A stretch of 64,000 bases of DNA from Amoebidium appalachense (GCA_963693365.1 CAVNZM010000004.1:9982001-10046000), one strand, 5' to 3'. Positions 25,493-37,581 are shown, counted from the stretch's first letter. Made by a program: numbers and translations. Notes: generated by a model not told the origin, from the sequence alone.

Positions 25493-28054
25493 CCTTCCCC
25501 TCCAATGCCCCCCCGCTCCTCCCTCTCGCCTCTCCCCCCTTTCCCCGCAGGGCCTCCTCCCCCTTTCCCCCATCCTCCCCCCCCCCCCCTCGCCCCGCCC
25601 TTTTCTGCACCCTCCTCCCCCTCTCCTCCTTCCCACAATCCTTCCTCCCAACTGCTCCACCTCCTTACTTCCTTGCACGTATCAATCCATCTCTCCTTCC
25701 AACCCAAGTGACACCAGTTTTTTGTCAGACAACCTGCCTCCCCAGGCCCACTTATTATGCCTGTCCTGTCCCCCCCCTGCATACTTAATTGTTTGCCTTT
25801 GCATGTGTCCTTGTGTTTGCGTACTTCGTACCGTGTTCCGCATTCAAGCCCCCCCCCCCCCCCCCCCCCCCTTCCCCCCCCTCAGAAGGGCCTCTGCCCA
25901 TTCGTCCCTCCTTTTCAAGTCCTCCGTTACCTCTTACCTCCCCTAATTCTCATTTCTCTCTATACCTATATCTTCCATCCTACCTTTTTGGAAGCTCCCT
26001 GCTTCTCTTCCACCTATTTGAAAGCATCTGCATCTATCCCCCCCCTGTTCATAGCCCCTCCTTCATCAGTACTCCCTTACATCTGCCTGGCCCCCTTCAG
26101 AGTGCCCCCCCCCCCCCCCCCCCCCTCCCCCCCCCCCCACCTCCCCATCCCCCCCCACCTCCCCCCCCCCCCACCTCCCCCCCCCCCACACCCCTCCCTC
26201 TTTCACACACATGCACACACGAACACACCCATGCATGCACGCGTGCACCCTCCCTCGCATCCACGAGCACGCGCACACACTCTTATTCACTTATAGAATT
26301 GTTAATAGTCTAATGCTCCTTTACCCCCCCCTCCCCCCCCCCCCCCCCCTGTAATCTTCGCTTATTTATGGGTGTGTGTGTGTGTGTGTGTGTGTTGTGC
26401 GGGGTTGCACACACCGGTGTCTACTTTTCTTCCTACTTTTTTTCTCTCCACACACTTCACCTGTCCACTTCTGCATACCCCCTCTCATAGCTATAGACAC
26501 ACTTCACACATTGCGTTACGCGCACGCACACATGCACACACCGCTCTGTTGGCGACAGCTCCCTTGGAACCCATGCGGCATGTTACCCACCGGCGTAACA
26601 TAACTCGGACTATCGATTTGGCTTTTTTCAAGCCCAAAGCAATATAGCATATTTCCGGCTGACATCCGGGGGCATAGCTTTCCGTTCGAAGACGTTAAAG
26701 TTCCGCTTCAGTAAGCGTGTTACTACCCTGCGGCGTGGGTCAAATCTCATATTTTCCCCTCTGATTGCGAATTCTGCGGCCTTCGGGACTTTATTCTTTT
26801 CAGCTGGTGTAGTATGTTAGCCAGGGAAGTATCGACTTAGGTAGCGACGGGGGAGCTTCCTAGAAGCCCCGTTTCCTGAGTTCCTATCTATATTTTTCTT
26901 GCTTCTGCTTACTGCTGCAACTTTAACCCCCGGCCTTTCCCACTGCCCTTGCCTGCATAAGCAACCCTGCTCGTCTCTGATCAAGACGGGTGACCTACCC
27001 ATGTTCAAGTGAAACAGTATCTGAGTTGGGTTCCGTTAACGAGGTGAATAGGTCGAAACTCGGGTACTGTGGATGACGTGGGCCCCCCCTGAGGATGCGC
27101 TCTGCTTATTATGCATACTCTTTATGTATGGCTTGCATTCTGCATCGTGTTATCCGTTTGTTCTTGTGTACTTCCTACTTTTTGACCCATTTAAACCCCC
27201 CCCCCCCCCCCCCCCCGCTCCCCACGCACACACACACACACACACATCTTTGTTGCACGCACCTGCGCTCACAGCCACGAGCGCACGCACACACACAGAC
27301 GCGCGCGCACACGTCTATCCACCCATATAGCTGTTAATAATCTAATGCCCCCCCCCCCCCCCCCCCCCCCCCTCCACCCACCCATCCACACACACACACA
27401 CGCCAAGGTTTCCCTTGTTCTGCTCCTCGGCCTTTCCGCCTCCCCCTAATCTGTCTCTCTCTCCTCCGCCTCTCTCTGCCTCCCCCCCCCCCCCCCCCCG
27501 TCCCACCCCACCCCACCACCACCGCCCTACCACCATCCCACTTCTTGTCTTTGCTTATTCTTCCTTGTGATGTGCAACACAGGGACATATCCGGGCCACC
27601 TGAGGTCCAGCAACAACGCCTTCTTCAAATTCTGGGTGCCTGGAGAATGGAGCTTATGGAAACACCAGGTGACGGCAACTGTTTGTTTCATTCGGTGTGG
27701 CATTATGTAAATAAGTGTCTACAAAGCGGTCATGTCGCTACCCGTGAACATCTCAACACATTGGGGTTTACAGCTAATATGGAGCCTATAGAGGCGATTG
27801 GACGGCTACGCGAACTAATGGTAAATGAATGCCGGCGAAATCTAGCAGAATACCAAGGATTCCTTTCAAGGGTGACCCTCGCAGATGTAGCTGATGATTT
27901 CCGCTGTCCTCGGCATGCCCATTTTGCTTCTGCGGATTCGGCGGATGAATTCCAAAGCACCCAACAGTCTGGGGGTGATTTCCCCCTAGCCAGCACCAGC
28001 ACCATCCGCAAGCGTTCCACCCCAGTTATTATCACACATACCCGAGCACGATAG
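25143..28054 (+). CDS. OTU-type cysteine protease-like gene (two joined exons, 5' end not found)
   Basis: Exon 25143-25443 starts after CTCTGCAG, enters in phase 1, and ends CCAG/GTGCTT in phase 2. Exon 27583-28054 starts after AACACAG in matching phase and ends at TAG. The first exon carries an acidic tract (SDGSDDDDEGSSDE) and a helical segment. The second has the OTU signature GDGNCLFHSVWHYV, where Asp and Cys are catalytic positions. OTU proteases cleave ubiquitin-like modifiers, and related domains are frequent in mobile elements. The usual C-terminal catalytic His segment (W.G..E...A) is not evident before the stop, so activity is doubtful: the C-terminus may be broken or spliced elsewhere. 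The intron holds poly(C) runs and two copies of the poly(C)-tailed repeat. Confidence 0.65.
25778..25860 (+). repeat. Poly(C)-tailed dispersed repeat, 3' fragment
   Basis: Only the 3' part is kept (tgtttgcctttgcatgtgtc through ttccgcattcaag plus a C run). It lies in the intron of the OTU-like gene. Confidence 0.75.
26952..27216 (+). repeat. Poly(C)-tailed dispersed repeat, diverged copy
   Basis: From gcataagcaaccctgctcgt to catttaaaccccc. It resembles the minus-strand copy at 4538-4734 more than the 23.6-kb unit (shared ttccgttaacgaggtgaata), which indicates at least two subfamilies. Confidence 0.8.
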
Positions 28055-28865
28055 CCAGTGCACAATGTAGTGTCTGTCAACTGACTTTAGCAATCCCTCC
28101 CCATTTGTGTCATACTTTATACTTAAATGCAATGATGTAGGTGCAAGGCCATGTTGTATGCTCTGGTCACCGCTTTTGGCATCCGCCTGCTCAGTTTTAG
28201 TGTCACGGATAATAGGTGGGAGTGAGCCAATCCCTCCACGTAGTTTTTTATTTTTCTAATTGTTATTGTGGCTGCCAGCTGCTTTGGGGTCAGGTGGCAA
28301 ACGTAGAGCATGTCTAGTAGGTTCGATTAGTATGGGATTTGGCATCATGATGCCAAGTTAATACTTAAGAATCAGTTTGTTAGGTGTTAGTTGCAACATT
28401 TAACTTCCAGTAATGTTCAGCATGTCATAGTGGTAGTTTATGATTGTAATGTTACTTACAGTTTAACTGTAATGTCACGGTGTATGTAGAGTATGCTATG
28501 TCACATTCAATGCACACACGCACGGCACATACACACGAACATGCACACATGTACACGCACCCACATACACGTCAAGCACACACTACATCCATCCATGCGA
28601 CATTCGCCTTTTTAATACCTATGATATCATTACGCGTAGTCAAAATACCATAATAATAATGTGTAGAAGTGATTGCAGGTCACTTTCACATGCTGCAGCT
28701 GTTTAATTAATAATGACACTAATGGCACAAGCACACTGCAGATTCGGATTCCCCCCCCCCCCCCCCCCCCCCCCGAAATTTTTGGTTGCGGTGGCGGCGG
28801 CGGCGGCGGCGGCGGGCGCCGGGGCGCCGGGGGGGAGGGGGGGGGGGGGGGGGGGGGGGCGGGGG

Positions 28866-28904
<39 letters not shown>

Positions 28905-29329
28905 GAGGGGGGAGGGGGGGGGGGGGGGGAAGAGCTGGGAAACGAGGGTGTAACCCGAAAAAGCAAATTTGCCGGAACACTGACCAATCAGAACGCGTAA
29001 GCCGAAATCTGTACATTCCATCCCGAAACTGACCAATAGGACCGCGAATGGCTCATTGTTTTTGGTAAACAGAGGCGGCCGGCCGGCGGCGGCCAGACAC
29101 GCGCACAGACTTGTTGTTTTTGCGTACTGCTTCGTGAGATTTGGAGAGATTTTTGCTTTTGAGATTTCACTGGGCTTTGAGATTTAATAGACACAGGCAC
29201 AGAGACGTTATTTTGCATGCTGTTTTTTATTGAGGCATTGCTCTGGCACAGCCAGGCTAGCAACCATCGATTAGATTGATACTTGAGATTTATAAGATTA
29301 CAGCCTGAGATCTAAGGTTACCATTCAAG
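28055..29329. other. Intergenic region with GC-rich homopolymer block
   Basis: 28090-28640 is unique with no gene. 28751-28930 is a poly(C), GGC-repeat and poly(G) block that produces Pro/Gly/Ala frames. 29040-29329 is the likely 5' flank of the next gene and contains several gagattt repeats. Confidence 0.55.
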
Positions 29330-30870
29330 ATGTTCAGCGAGAGCCAGGAAGAGTTTGAAGATGATCTGTTGCGGGCACTGGATGCCGACCCGCAGCAGGT
29401 CCTGCAGGCCCACCCCTTCCTGCAGGCCATGTTGGCCCCACCACCCCCACCCCCACCCCTCCCCGGCCAGCCCCCCGCCCCCGCCCCCATCAATCACCCC
29501 GATGACCCCCAGATCATTGCCATGCCGGCCGAGGGCAACTGGCGACTGCGTTCCCGTGTAGATGACATGCAGGCACGGGGACTGGGTGTGCGTGGCCACA
29601 CCCTCGAGTACCAACCCCTGCGCACCCTTGACGTGACTGAGTTCCCCCAGTTTTTTGCAGCCATGCTGTTCGATGCCATGGCCCGTGCAGATGTGCAGGC
29701 GGGGGACATGCTGATTGTGCGTATCATCAGCCTGCACGTGCAGGCCAACGGTGTGGACAACCAGGTGGGGGATGATGGCAACCCCAACGCCGACGTGACC
29801 AACCGTCGTGTGTTTACTGCCGGCCCCATGGAGGTGTTCAATGGTGATGTCAACGCCGTGGTGCTCAAGCTGATGGAGAACATACGGCAACGCACCCAGA
29901 GTGCAGCCGAGACCTTCATGGACGGCAGATCCACCGTGCATCTGACGGTGGCCCGACCCAAGGACATGGTGAGGAGGGGGGCCTGCGGGTCCCTGTCCAC
30001 CACCATGGGGGTGAATGCACGGTGGCTGCAGGATCTGGTGGAGGCCAAGGCCGTGGTGGATGTGACCGCCCTCGTGCAGGCTGCTCGCAGCACCGACGAC
30101 CCACAGGTGACCGGGGAGAGGGCCCTCGACCACCAGCAGCTGCACGGCTTTGCCTACGGCCCCAACTGTGCCCAGCTGTGCCTGTTGTACAGCATGGTGA
30201 TGTGAGTGAAGAAGGCAGCCAATGGCAACGAGCAGGCCAGCCTGCCCACCGAGCACACACGCAAGGTGCTGGCCAAGGGGGGCAACCTCATGGATCGCAA
30301 GGACCACCACGTGCTGTGCCACCTGCTGACCCCGGAGGAGGTGTTGGGGGCCGGCAACACGACCCTGGGGGTGTCGAGATCTTCCGGCTGTGGGGTGTGC
30401 AACCTGCTACTCCCCCCCACAGATCCAAGGAGCCACCACCAAGACCGTTACCTGCGGAGATTGGTGAGGGCAACCCGAGTGCTGTGGACCAAGTACGACC
30501 TGCCTGTGCCTGCAGAGGACGGCCTGACGGTGGATGAGCTGGGGGCAGCCGTGGATGCCCTCAACACAGCCATTGCCGAGCAGCCTGAGTCAGTCACCCG
30601 CCTGCGGCTGGTGGTGGTGGACATGGACAGCGGGGCCAAAGTGCTACGCCGGTACGGGGACCTGAGCATGGCCCTGCCCCCCTCCAAGCTGTGCACCATG
30701 TACTTGGCCCACTCCCAGAAGCTGGGCCACTTCACGGCCATCACCTCCAGTGTCAGCACGACCATCGAGCGCCTACGACACAGCAACCACACGGGGGAGG
30801 CACGACGGAACCTCAGCACCTGCTACTACCCTCTGTCCTCCATCCCACCCCCAACCCCACCCAGCTCTGA
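29330..30870 (+). pseudogene. Large mobile-element-type protein, N-terminal region, interrupted by in-frame TGA at 30203
   Basis: An ATG at 29330 opens 291 codons. After TGA (30203-30205) the same frame continues coding-like to about 30870. Visible features: an acidic N-terminus, a Pro-rich linker, a segment (DMLIVRIIS, then VVLKLMENIRQRTQ) and, after the stop, LAKGGNLMDRKDHH, LTVDELGAAVDALN, LRLVVVDMDSG and CTMYLAHSQKLGHFTAITS. This order recalls the N-terminal part of long proteins of polymerase-bearing mobile elements in invertebrates, whose C-terminal polymerase or nuclease part is absent here; that match is from memory and weak. Very high G/C at third positions, like the neighbouring copia gene. 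Most likely a broken copy; read-through or recoding is the alternative. Confidence 0.45.
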
Positions 30871-30879
30871 AGGAACAAC

Positions 30880-31076
30880 AGTTGTAAACAGACTATGTAC
30901 GCTGTCAGACTATCAGGGGATTAGGGGATTATGTTCTCTTTCTGCAACGATTTTCCACAGACCCCCCCCCCTCCCCCTCCCCCCCCCGGCCCGCCCACTC
31001 CCCTTCCTAAAATGCACACAGGCACACATGCAAGTAAGCGCACGCACGCACACCCACAGCCGCACACACACGCGCG

Positions 31077-31110
<34 letters not shown>

Positions 31111-31379
31111 TCCGGTTGTATCCCTCGCTTATAAAAATTATTATTTTTCTGATAGAGTTTTCCGGCAGGTGAAACAGCGGGCAGATTTCTGGAACAGTGT
31201 GGGAGTAGCAGGTGGTGTGCGTGTGTGTGTGTGTTTTTTTTTTTTTTTTTTTTTGTGTGTGAGTAGGTTTGTATTGTATTTGTCGTGAGTGTGTGAGTGT
31301 GCGTGTGTATTTTTTTGTGTGTGTGTGTGTTGTGGTGTGTGTGTGGGTGTGTGTGAGTGTGTGTGGGTATGGGTGTGTG
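30880..31379. other. CA/GT-rich flank of the copia element
   Basis: C-rich (30962-30990), CA/CG (31040-31110), T run (31236-31254) and GT-rich (31255-31379). A short exon-like stretch after TTTTTCTGATAG near 31157-31210 (VFRQVKQRADFWNS) ends at a possible donor but cannot be assigned. Confidence 0.5.
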
Positions 31380-32304
<925 letters not shown>

Positions 32305-32318
32305 GTTAAAGGCCCATT
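32305..32318 (+). promoter_or_regulatory. Primer binding site, variant initiator tRNA-Met half type
   Basis: GGTTAAAGGCCCAT immediately follows the LTR. It differs at three positions from GGTTATGGGCCCAG, which pairs with the anticodon stem-loop of initiator tRNA-Met. The mismatches may reflect this host's own tRNA sequence. Confidence 0.5.
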
Positions 32319-32421
32319 TTCGCACGCTCTCGCAACACATACTCTCGCTGCAATCAAAAATATTCAAATTTGAATACCGATCTGATTCCTCTCTCACGCA
32401 TCATCTGACTGATTGATCACC

Positions 32422-35400
32422 ATGTCGGAGAAACCTGCGTATCTCAACCTCACCCCCTGGAAAGGGGATGACACCACGGACAAGAAGTCCGGCAAACGTC
32501 TCACCTATTATGAGTGGGAACCCGTCATCTTCCGGTACCTACGTACCACCACCGCGGCCAAGTTAGTGCCCGTCATCAAGGCCCCCAAGTGGGTCGACCC
32601 TTCCGACGAGAATGAGTGGCACGGCTACGACACTGAGGAGGCCTACACCGAGGCATCCAACCTCCTTGAACAGATGTTTACTCAACTCGTCTCCAATGAT
32701 GAGCTGTATAACTCTGGTCAAATCCACGATGATGTGTCACCTGCCCAAGCTTTCCACAACCTCCGTATGACCTATGCGGCTGAACGTGAAGATCGTGCTC
32801 GTCAAATCCTCCTCGACTACCATGAGCTTGAACTCAAAGACTTCAAGACCGTCACGGCCTACCTCACCATGGCACGCCGTCTGTGCACTACCCTGCACAT
32901 CCTCGAAGAGCCCATTCCTCACAAGACTATGGTTGATAACTTCTTCATCCACCTCAAGAAGAACCGTAAGTTAGTTTGTACCGACATCCAGGCCATGATT
33001 GCCGACTACTTCCGTCGTACCATTAACTACGAGACCTACAACCGTCTAATCAGTGACATCAGAGCTGCAGAGATCCGTGAAGGTCTCATCGACTCTGGGT
33101 CCGGGTCCTCCTCCACCGTCCGAACAGCACGTGCCCTGCAAAGCCGTGTACTCACCAAGGACGACCTCAGACACCGGATCCCCCGACGTGACAGCTCCGT
33201 CTCCCGTCACCCCCGCGGTCGTCCCACCGATCGATCCCCCTCAGTTGACCGTGATTACTCACGGTCCCGTTCCCCCGGCTATCGTTCCCGGTCACCCTAC
33301 CCCCCACGTAAAGGGGGTAACCGTCATTCCCAGCCACCCCGAGCCAAGACCACTGGCTCCCTCGACTGTGCCTACTGTCACGAAGACCATCATGTCACAC
33401 AGTGTGACAAACCTGGCTGCTCAATTGCCCGTCGTCACCGTGCCAACACCAAGTCTGGAAAAGAGGTGCATTTTGCCCTCGTGTCCACCACGGCCTCCCT
33501 ACCCATGGACCCCTGCTGGGACTCGGCTTCAAACGTCCACGTGTGCCCAGTAAAAGAGTACTTCTCTACTCTTGAGCCCGGGCCATGCCCCCCGACTGAC
33601 GTCCACGGCCTCGGCATGATCGTCACTGCACATCACCGTGGTGTCATTAACCTGGCCGTCACCTACAACGGAGTAACATCAGTACTGAGCCTCAACACCC
33701 TCTATGTACCCGACTCCCCAGCCTTCCTGATATCACCCTCAATGGCCTCCAAGTCGGGTCTCCTTGCCCACCTCGATGATGAGGATGCATTCCCATCATC
33801 CCTCTACACTCGTGGTGGCAACATCGTGTGTTCCCTCACAGGCACAGATGGACTGTACTTCATCACTGACTATGAGATACGTCCCTCCATCCCTCGGACC
33901 GTCACTGCTCTGGTAGCCAACGTCAAGGTCAACAATGATCCTCAGCTCTGGCACCACCGTCTCGGCCATCGTGCCCTGTCCACCCTCACCAAAATGGTGA
34001 GAGGTGACCTCGTGACAGGCCTCCCCTCATCCCTCTCAGTGGCTGACACCACTGACTGCTTCGGTTGTGTCTCCGGCAAGACCACCAAGGCCCCATTCTC
34101 CGGCACCAGAACCCAGTGCCCCTTCCCCGGTGCCAAGTGGCACATGGACTTCTTCGAGCCTCCCTGTGCCTCCTATGGTGGCTACAAGGTGGCCCTCGTG
34201 TGTACCTGTGATGCCTCCGGCTACACCATCGTGTACCTCCTCCGTGATCGATCCGAAACTCTCGAATACGTCAAGGCCCTGGTTGAGACTACTGACAAGC
34301 AACCCGACAAGGTGGTGACCCACTTCCGTTCAGACTCTGGGTCCGAGTTCACCTCCCACGCTATGGAGCAGTACTGCCAGTCCAAGGGCATCATTCAGGA
34401 ATTTGCCCCGGTTGACTGCCCCCAACTCAACGGCTTCGTTGAACGTAAGATGAGGGATCTGCAGGAGATCGTTCGGTGCTTCCTTCATCAGGACAAGGCC
34501 GACTCCCTTTCCCCCAAACTGTGGGGAGCTGCTCTCAAGCATGCTGCCTACATCATCAACGTGACCCCGGCCAGAGCTGCCAATGGCCGTACACCGTTTG
34601 AAATTTTCTACGGTGTCAAGCCTGACATCTCCCACCTGCACGTGTTCGGCTGCCCAGCCTATGTACACGTCCCTGCATCCAAACGAGACAAGTTGGCCTC
34701 TACCGTCAAACTCGGCACCTACGTGGGCTGGGATATCACCAACAAAGCCCACAAGATCATGAATCTACGTGGCAACACGGTCAACCTCTACCGCGATGTC
34801 GTCTTCGACGAATCACAATTCACCACGGCATCCAATCAGATTTCTGTGCAGGCCACCAATCAGACGACCTCAATCGATTCATCCCTGCATTCCGGAAATT
34901 CCAATTCCGATGACGATGAAATTCCGTCGGTGATTATCCGTCGTTCCCCCCGTCGTGTACCTGCCCCCGTGGCTCCACCCACCCCCCCCCCCCCCACCGG
35001 TCAGCAACCCCTGCTGCCGGCCCCTGCCGTCAATGACCACGTACCTGGTCATCTCACCCCGGTTCGTCCTGGGTCTCCGGAGTTCCACTCGGCCCCGTCC
35101 AGCCCCGTGTTATCCGACTCCCCCCTCAACACGGCACCCATCCCTGGCTTCCAGGCCCCCATCCCCGACCACCGAGTGTCTGTCCCAGACAACCCCCCGG
35201 CCCCTGAGCCCCTCCGTACCGTTCCCCGTCGTTCCTCCCGTCTCTCCTCCCGGCCTGCTATGGCTATGGTGAGCATCTCCCGACCCAGCCTTGATGTGTC
35301 TCAGCTGCCCCGGTCAATTCAGAAGCTGTGCTCTGGCACCAAGGGTGATGAAGTGGTGACTGCCCTCACTGCCGAGTACAAGGCTTTCATCGACAAGGAC

Positions 35401-36855
35401 ATCTTCGACGTAGTTGAGCCCCCCTCCGATGCCAACATCATCCGATTCAAGTGGATTGTCACGGAGAAGGTCCTCAACTCTGCTGGTGACACCAAGATCA
35501 AGGGTCGTGGTGTGGCCAAGGGTTTCACCCAAGTCTACGGTGTTGACTACGGTGAAAACTCTTCCCCCGTCGTCATGTCCTCCTCCGTCCGTGCCCTGCT
35601 TGCCCTCGGTGTGCAACAGGACCACGAGATCCATCAACTCGACATCAGCACGGCCTTCCTCAACAGCCCCCTCGACGAGACTTTGTACATGGAGCAACCT
35701 CCTGGTTTTATCCTCCCTGGCAATGAACACAAAGTCTGGAAACTCAAGAAGGCCATCTACGGACTCAAGCAGGCATCCCTGGCATGGTACGAGTTCTTCT
35801 ACTCCATTCTCATTGCCCACGGCCTCACCCGTCTCCGTTCCGATCCGTGTGTCTACTTCCGTCAGTTCCCCAACGGGCACATCATCCGTTCGGGCAACTA
35901 CGTTGATGATGCCATCATCACCTGCACACGGAACTCCACCATCATGCAGGGGCTTGTTCGTCACATCACGAAGTCTGCCGAGTGCAAGGTCGGTCTGCCA
36001 GACATCTTCCTCGGCACCCAACTGCTGTACACCCGTGACTCCCTCAAGCTGCTGCAGTCCTCCTACATCAAGGACATCATCACCGACTTCAACCTGGTCG
36101 ATGCCAAGCCTAAGGCCACCCCTATTCCCGTGGGCACCATCATCAACGAGACCTCCCTCTCATCCCTGCCCACCACCGTCCCCTACCGTGAACTCCTCGG
36201 CCGTCTGCTGTGGGTTGCTCGGTGCTCCCGGCCTGACATCTCGTATGCCATTGGCTACCTCGGCCGATTCAGCTCCAAGCCCACCAAGACTGCCTGGGAG
36301 CTTCTCCTCCGTGTCGTTCGTTACCTGCTCGGCACCATCAACCTCGGCCTCTACTACACGAAGAAGGCCCCCAACAGCAAGGTGCCCATCCTTGAGTGCT
36401 ACTCGGATTCTGACTTTGCTGGTTGCCCCACCACCCGTCGTTCCACGTCTGGGTACGTCATCCTCCTCGAAGGCTCCCCCGTCACCTACCACTCCAAGCT
36501 GCAGACGATCACTGCAACTTCCACCTGTGAGGCCGAGCTCCTGGCCCTCAATGCTGCCGTGCAAGATGTTGTCTGGCACCGTGATCTACTAAAGGAGCTG
36601 GGCTACCCCATGACCGAGCCCACCCCCGTGTACTGTGACAATCAGTCCACCATTGCTCTGGTCCACTCCAACACCATCAAGCACCGGACCAAGCACATTG
36701 CCGTTCGTTACTTCAACACCAAGGACTACATCAACAGTGGGGACGTCACTGTCACCTACATCGACACCAAGAAGAACCTGGCCGACATCTTCACCAAGCC
36801 TCTGGCTGGTCCGGCCCACGACACACACCGTGCCAACCTCAGTCTCCGTGACTGA
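32422..36855 (+). CDS. Copia Gag-Pol polyprotein, 1477 aa, intact
   Basis: The single frame starts at the ATG in ATCACCATG; the track's upstream TTG start is unnecessary. The order is Gag, protease, integrase, RT, RNase H, as in Ty1/copia. Seen: a zinc knuckle at about 316-328 (CAYCHEDHHVTQC, one residue shorter than CX2CX4HX4C); protease DSA at about 367; integrase HHCC (LWHHRLGH near 510, C546 and C549) and D576/D638/E674 with D-35-E spacing; RT YVDD at about 1160; RNase H with D1329, E1370 or E1372, and D1406 (YCDNQS), ending near NLADIFTKPL. The protein makes virus-like particles, reverse-transcribes the element and integrates it. Strong C-ending codon preference. No frameshift between gag and pol. 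Confidence 0.96.
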   Translation: MSEKPAYLNLTPWKGDDTTDKKSGKRLTYYEWEPVIFRYLRTTTAAKLVPVIKAPKWVDPSDENEWHGYDTEEAYTEASNLLEQMFTQLVSNDELYNSGQIHDDVSPAQAFHNLRMTYAAEREDRARQILLDYHELELKDFKTVTAYLTMARRLCTTLHILEEPIPHKTMVDNFFIHLKKNRKLVCTDIQAMIADYFRRTINYETYNRLISDIRAAEIREGLIDSGSGSSSTVRTARALQSRVLTKDDLRHRIPRRDSSVSRHPRGRPTDRSPSVDRDYSRSRSPGYRSRSPYPPRKGGNRHSQPPRAKTTGSLDCAYCHEDHHVTQCDKPGCSIARRHRANTKSGKEVHFALVSTTASLPMDPCWDSASNVHVCPVKEYFSTLEPGPCPPTDVHGLGMIVTAHHRGVINLAVTYNGVTSVLSLNTLYVPDSPAFLISPSMASKSGLLAHLDDEDAFPSSLYTRGGNIVCSLTGTDGLYFITDYEIRPSIPRTVTALVANVKVNNDPQLWHHRLGHRALSTLTKMVRGDLVTGLPSSLSVADTTDCFGCVSGKTTKAPFSGTRTQCPFPGAKWHMDFFEPPCASYGGYKVALVCTCDASGYTIVYLLRDRSETLEYVKALVETTDKQPDKVVTHFRSDSGSEFTSHAMEQYCQSKGIIQEFAPVDCPQLNGFVERKMRDLQEIVRCFLHQDKADSLSPKLWGAALKHAAYIINVTPARAANGRTPFEIFYGVKPDISHLHVFGCPAYVHVPASKRDKLASTVKLGTYVGWDITNKAHKIMNLRGNTVNLYRDVVFDESQFTTASNQISVQATNQTTSIDSSLHSGNSNSDDDEIPSVIIRRSPRRVPAPVAPPTPPPPTGQQPLLPAPAVNDHVPGHLTPVRPGSPEFHSAPSSPVLSDSPLNTAPIPGFQAPIPDHRVSVPDNPPAPEPLRTVPRRSSRLSSRPAMAMVSISRPSLDVSQLPRSIQKLCSGTKGDEVVTALTAEYKAFIDKDIFDVVEPPSDANIIRFKWIVTEKVLNSAGDTKIKGRGVAKGFTQVYGVDYGENSSPVVMSSSVRALLALGVQQDHEIHQLDISTAFLNSPLDETLYMEQPPGFILPGNEHKVWKLKKAIYGLKQASLAWYEFFYSILIAHGLTRLRSDPCVYFRQFPNGHIIRSGNYVDDAIITCTRNSTIMQGLVRHITKSAECKVGLPDIFLGTQLLYTRDSLKLLQSSYIKDIITDFNLVDAKPKATPIPVGTIINETSLSSLPTTVPYRELLGRLLWVARCSRPDISYAIGYLGRFSSKPTKTAWELLLRVVRYLLGTINLGLYYTKKAPNSKVPILECYSDSDFAGCPTTRRSTSGYVILLEGSPVTYHSKLQTITATSTCEAELLALNAAVQDVVWHRDLLKELGYPMTEPTPVYCDNQSTIALVHSNTIKHRTKHIAVRYFNTKDYINSGDVTVTYIDTKKNLADIFTKPLAGPAHDTHRANLSLRD

Positions 36856-37581
36856 CCCGTGCACTGGTGTTCATCATCGAGTGGTTTCTGAGTAGGTTGG
36901 GGCCCTGGACAGCAGTTGACACACCTACGGTGATCAAGATGCCTCCCAACGAAAGTCTACTACTCCTCATCGTTTCTCTTCATCAGTGGGGACTCAGTCT
37001 TCCATCGTCATATGTGTGCATCTTCAGTGGGGATTATTCTCCACCATCCGTCGTTTATTTATATTCATATCCCACCATATATATTGGTTTTCTTCTATAT
37101 TCGACTTATATATATGTCGAACTGGGATGGCGTCCCAGTATAAATAATTATCTATAGCCATGACGTGCTGGTTGACTGCCAGTCTAAACCTAGTCCACGG
37201 GATGCACCTTCCCCGTGTCTTAACTGGTTGACCACCAGTCTATAAATCAGTCCACAAGATGTTCATGTCTTGTGTTTACCTGGGTGGTCCCCAGTATAAA
37301 CCATTAGCCACCAACACGTCACACATACACTAGTGTTTCCTATATATATATATATATATCGCCGATAACCACCATGATTTCTTATTTCGAGTCTTCAGAG
37401 GCAACCGTCGTTGTGTGCCTCTTCAGTTTTGATTCTCTCCTTCCCACCTCAAGGATCTTCGGTTTGCATCCTCGAGTGGGGAAACTTGAGTGTGACGGCC
37501 CCTCCTGTGTTTGGACCTCATCTACCGTCACATCAACAGACACGAGAACACAAACTTCAACCGGGTCCCCTTGAGTGGGGA
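36856..37581 (+). promoter_or_regulatory. 3' non-coding region with four AGTGGGGA polypurine motifs
   Basis: AGTGGGGA occurs at 36985, 37026, 37475 and 37574; the last is the true polypurine tract next to the LTR. A short imperfect repeat (ggttgac..ccagtctaaa..agtccac) occurs twice near 37150-37260 with inverted ggtt/accag elements. Such extra tracts could act as additional plus-strand priming sites, which is inference. Confidence 0.55.

Noticed and set aside
29318-30322. 334-codon minus-strand frame
   Set aside because: Antisense shadow of the GC-rich plus-strand gene; His/Gly/Leu composition typical of such shadows.
35414-36592. 392-codon plus-strand frame overlapping copia pol
   Set aside because: Ser/Pro-rich shadow in another frame of the polyprotein, caused by its C-ending codons; likewise the minus-strand frames there.
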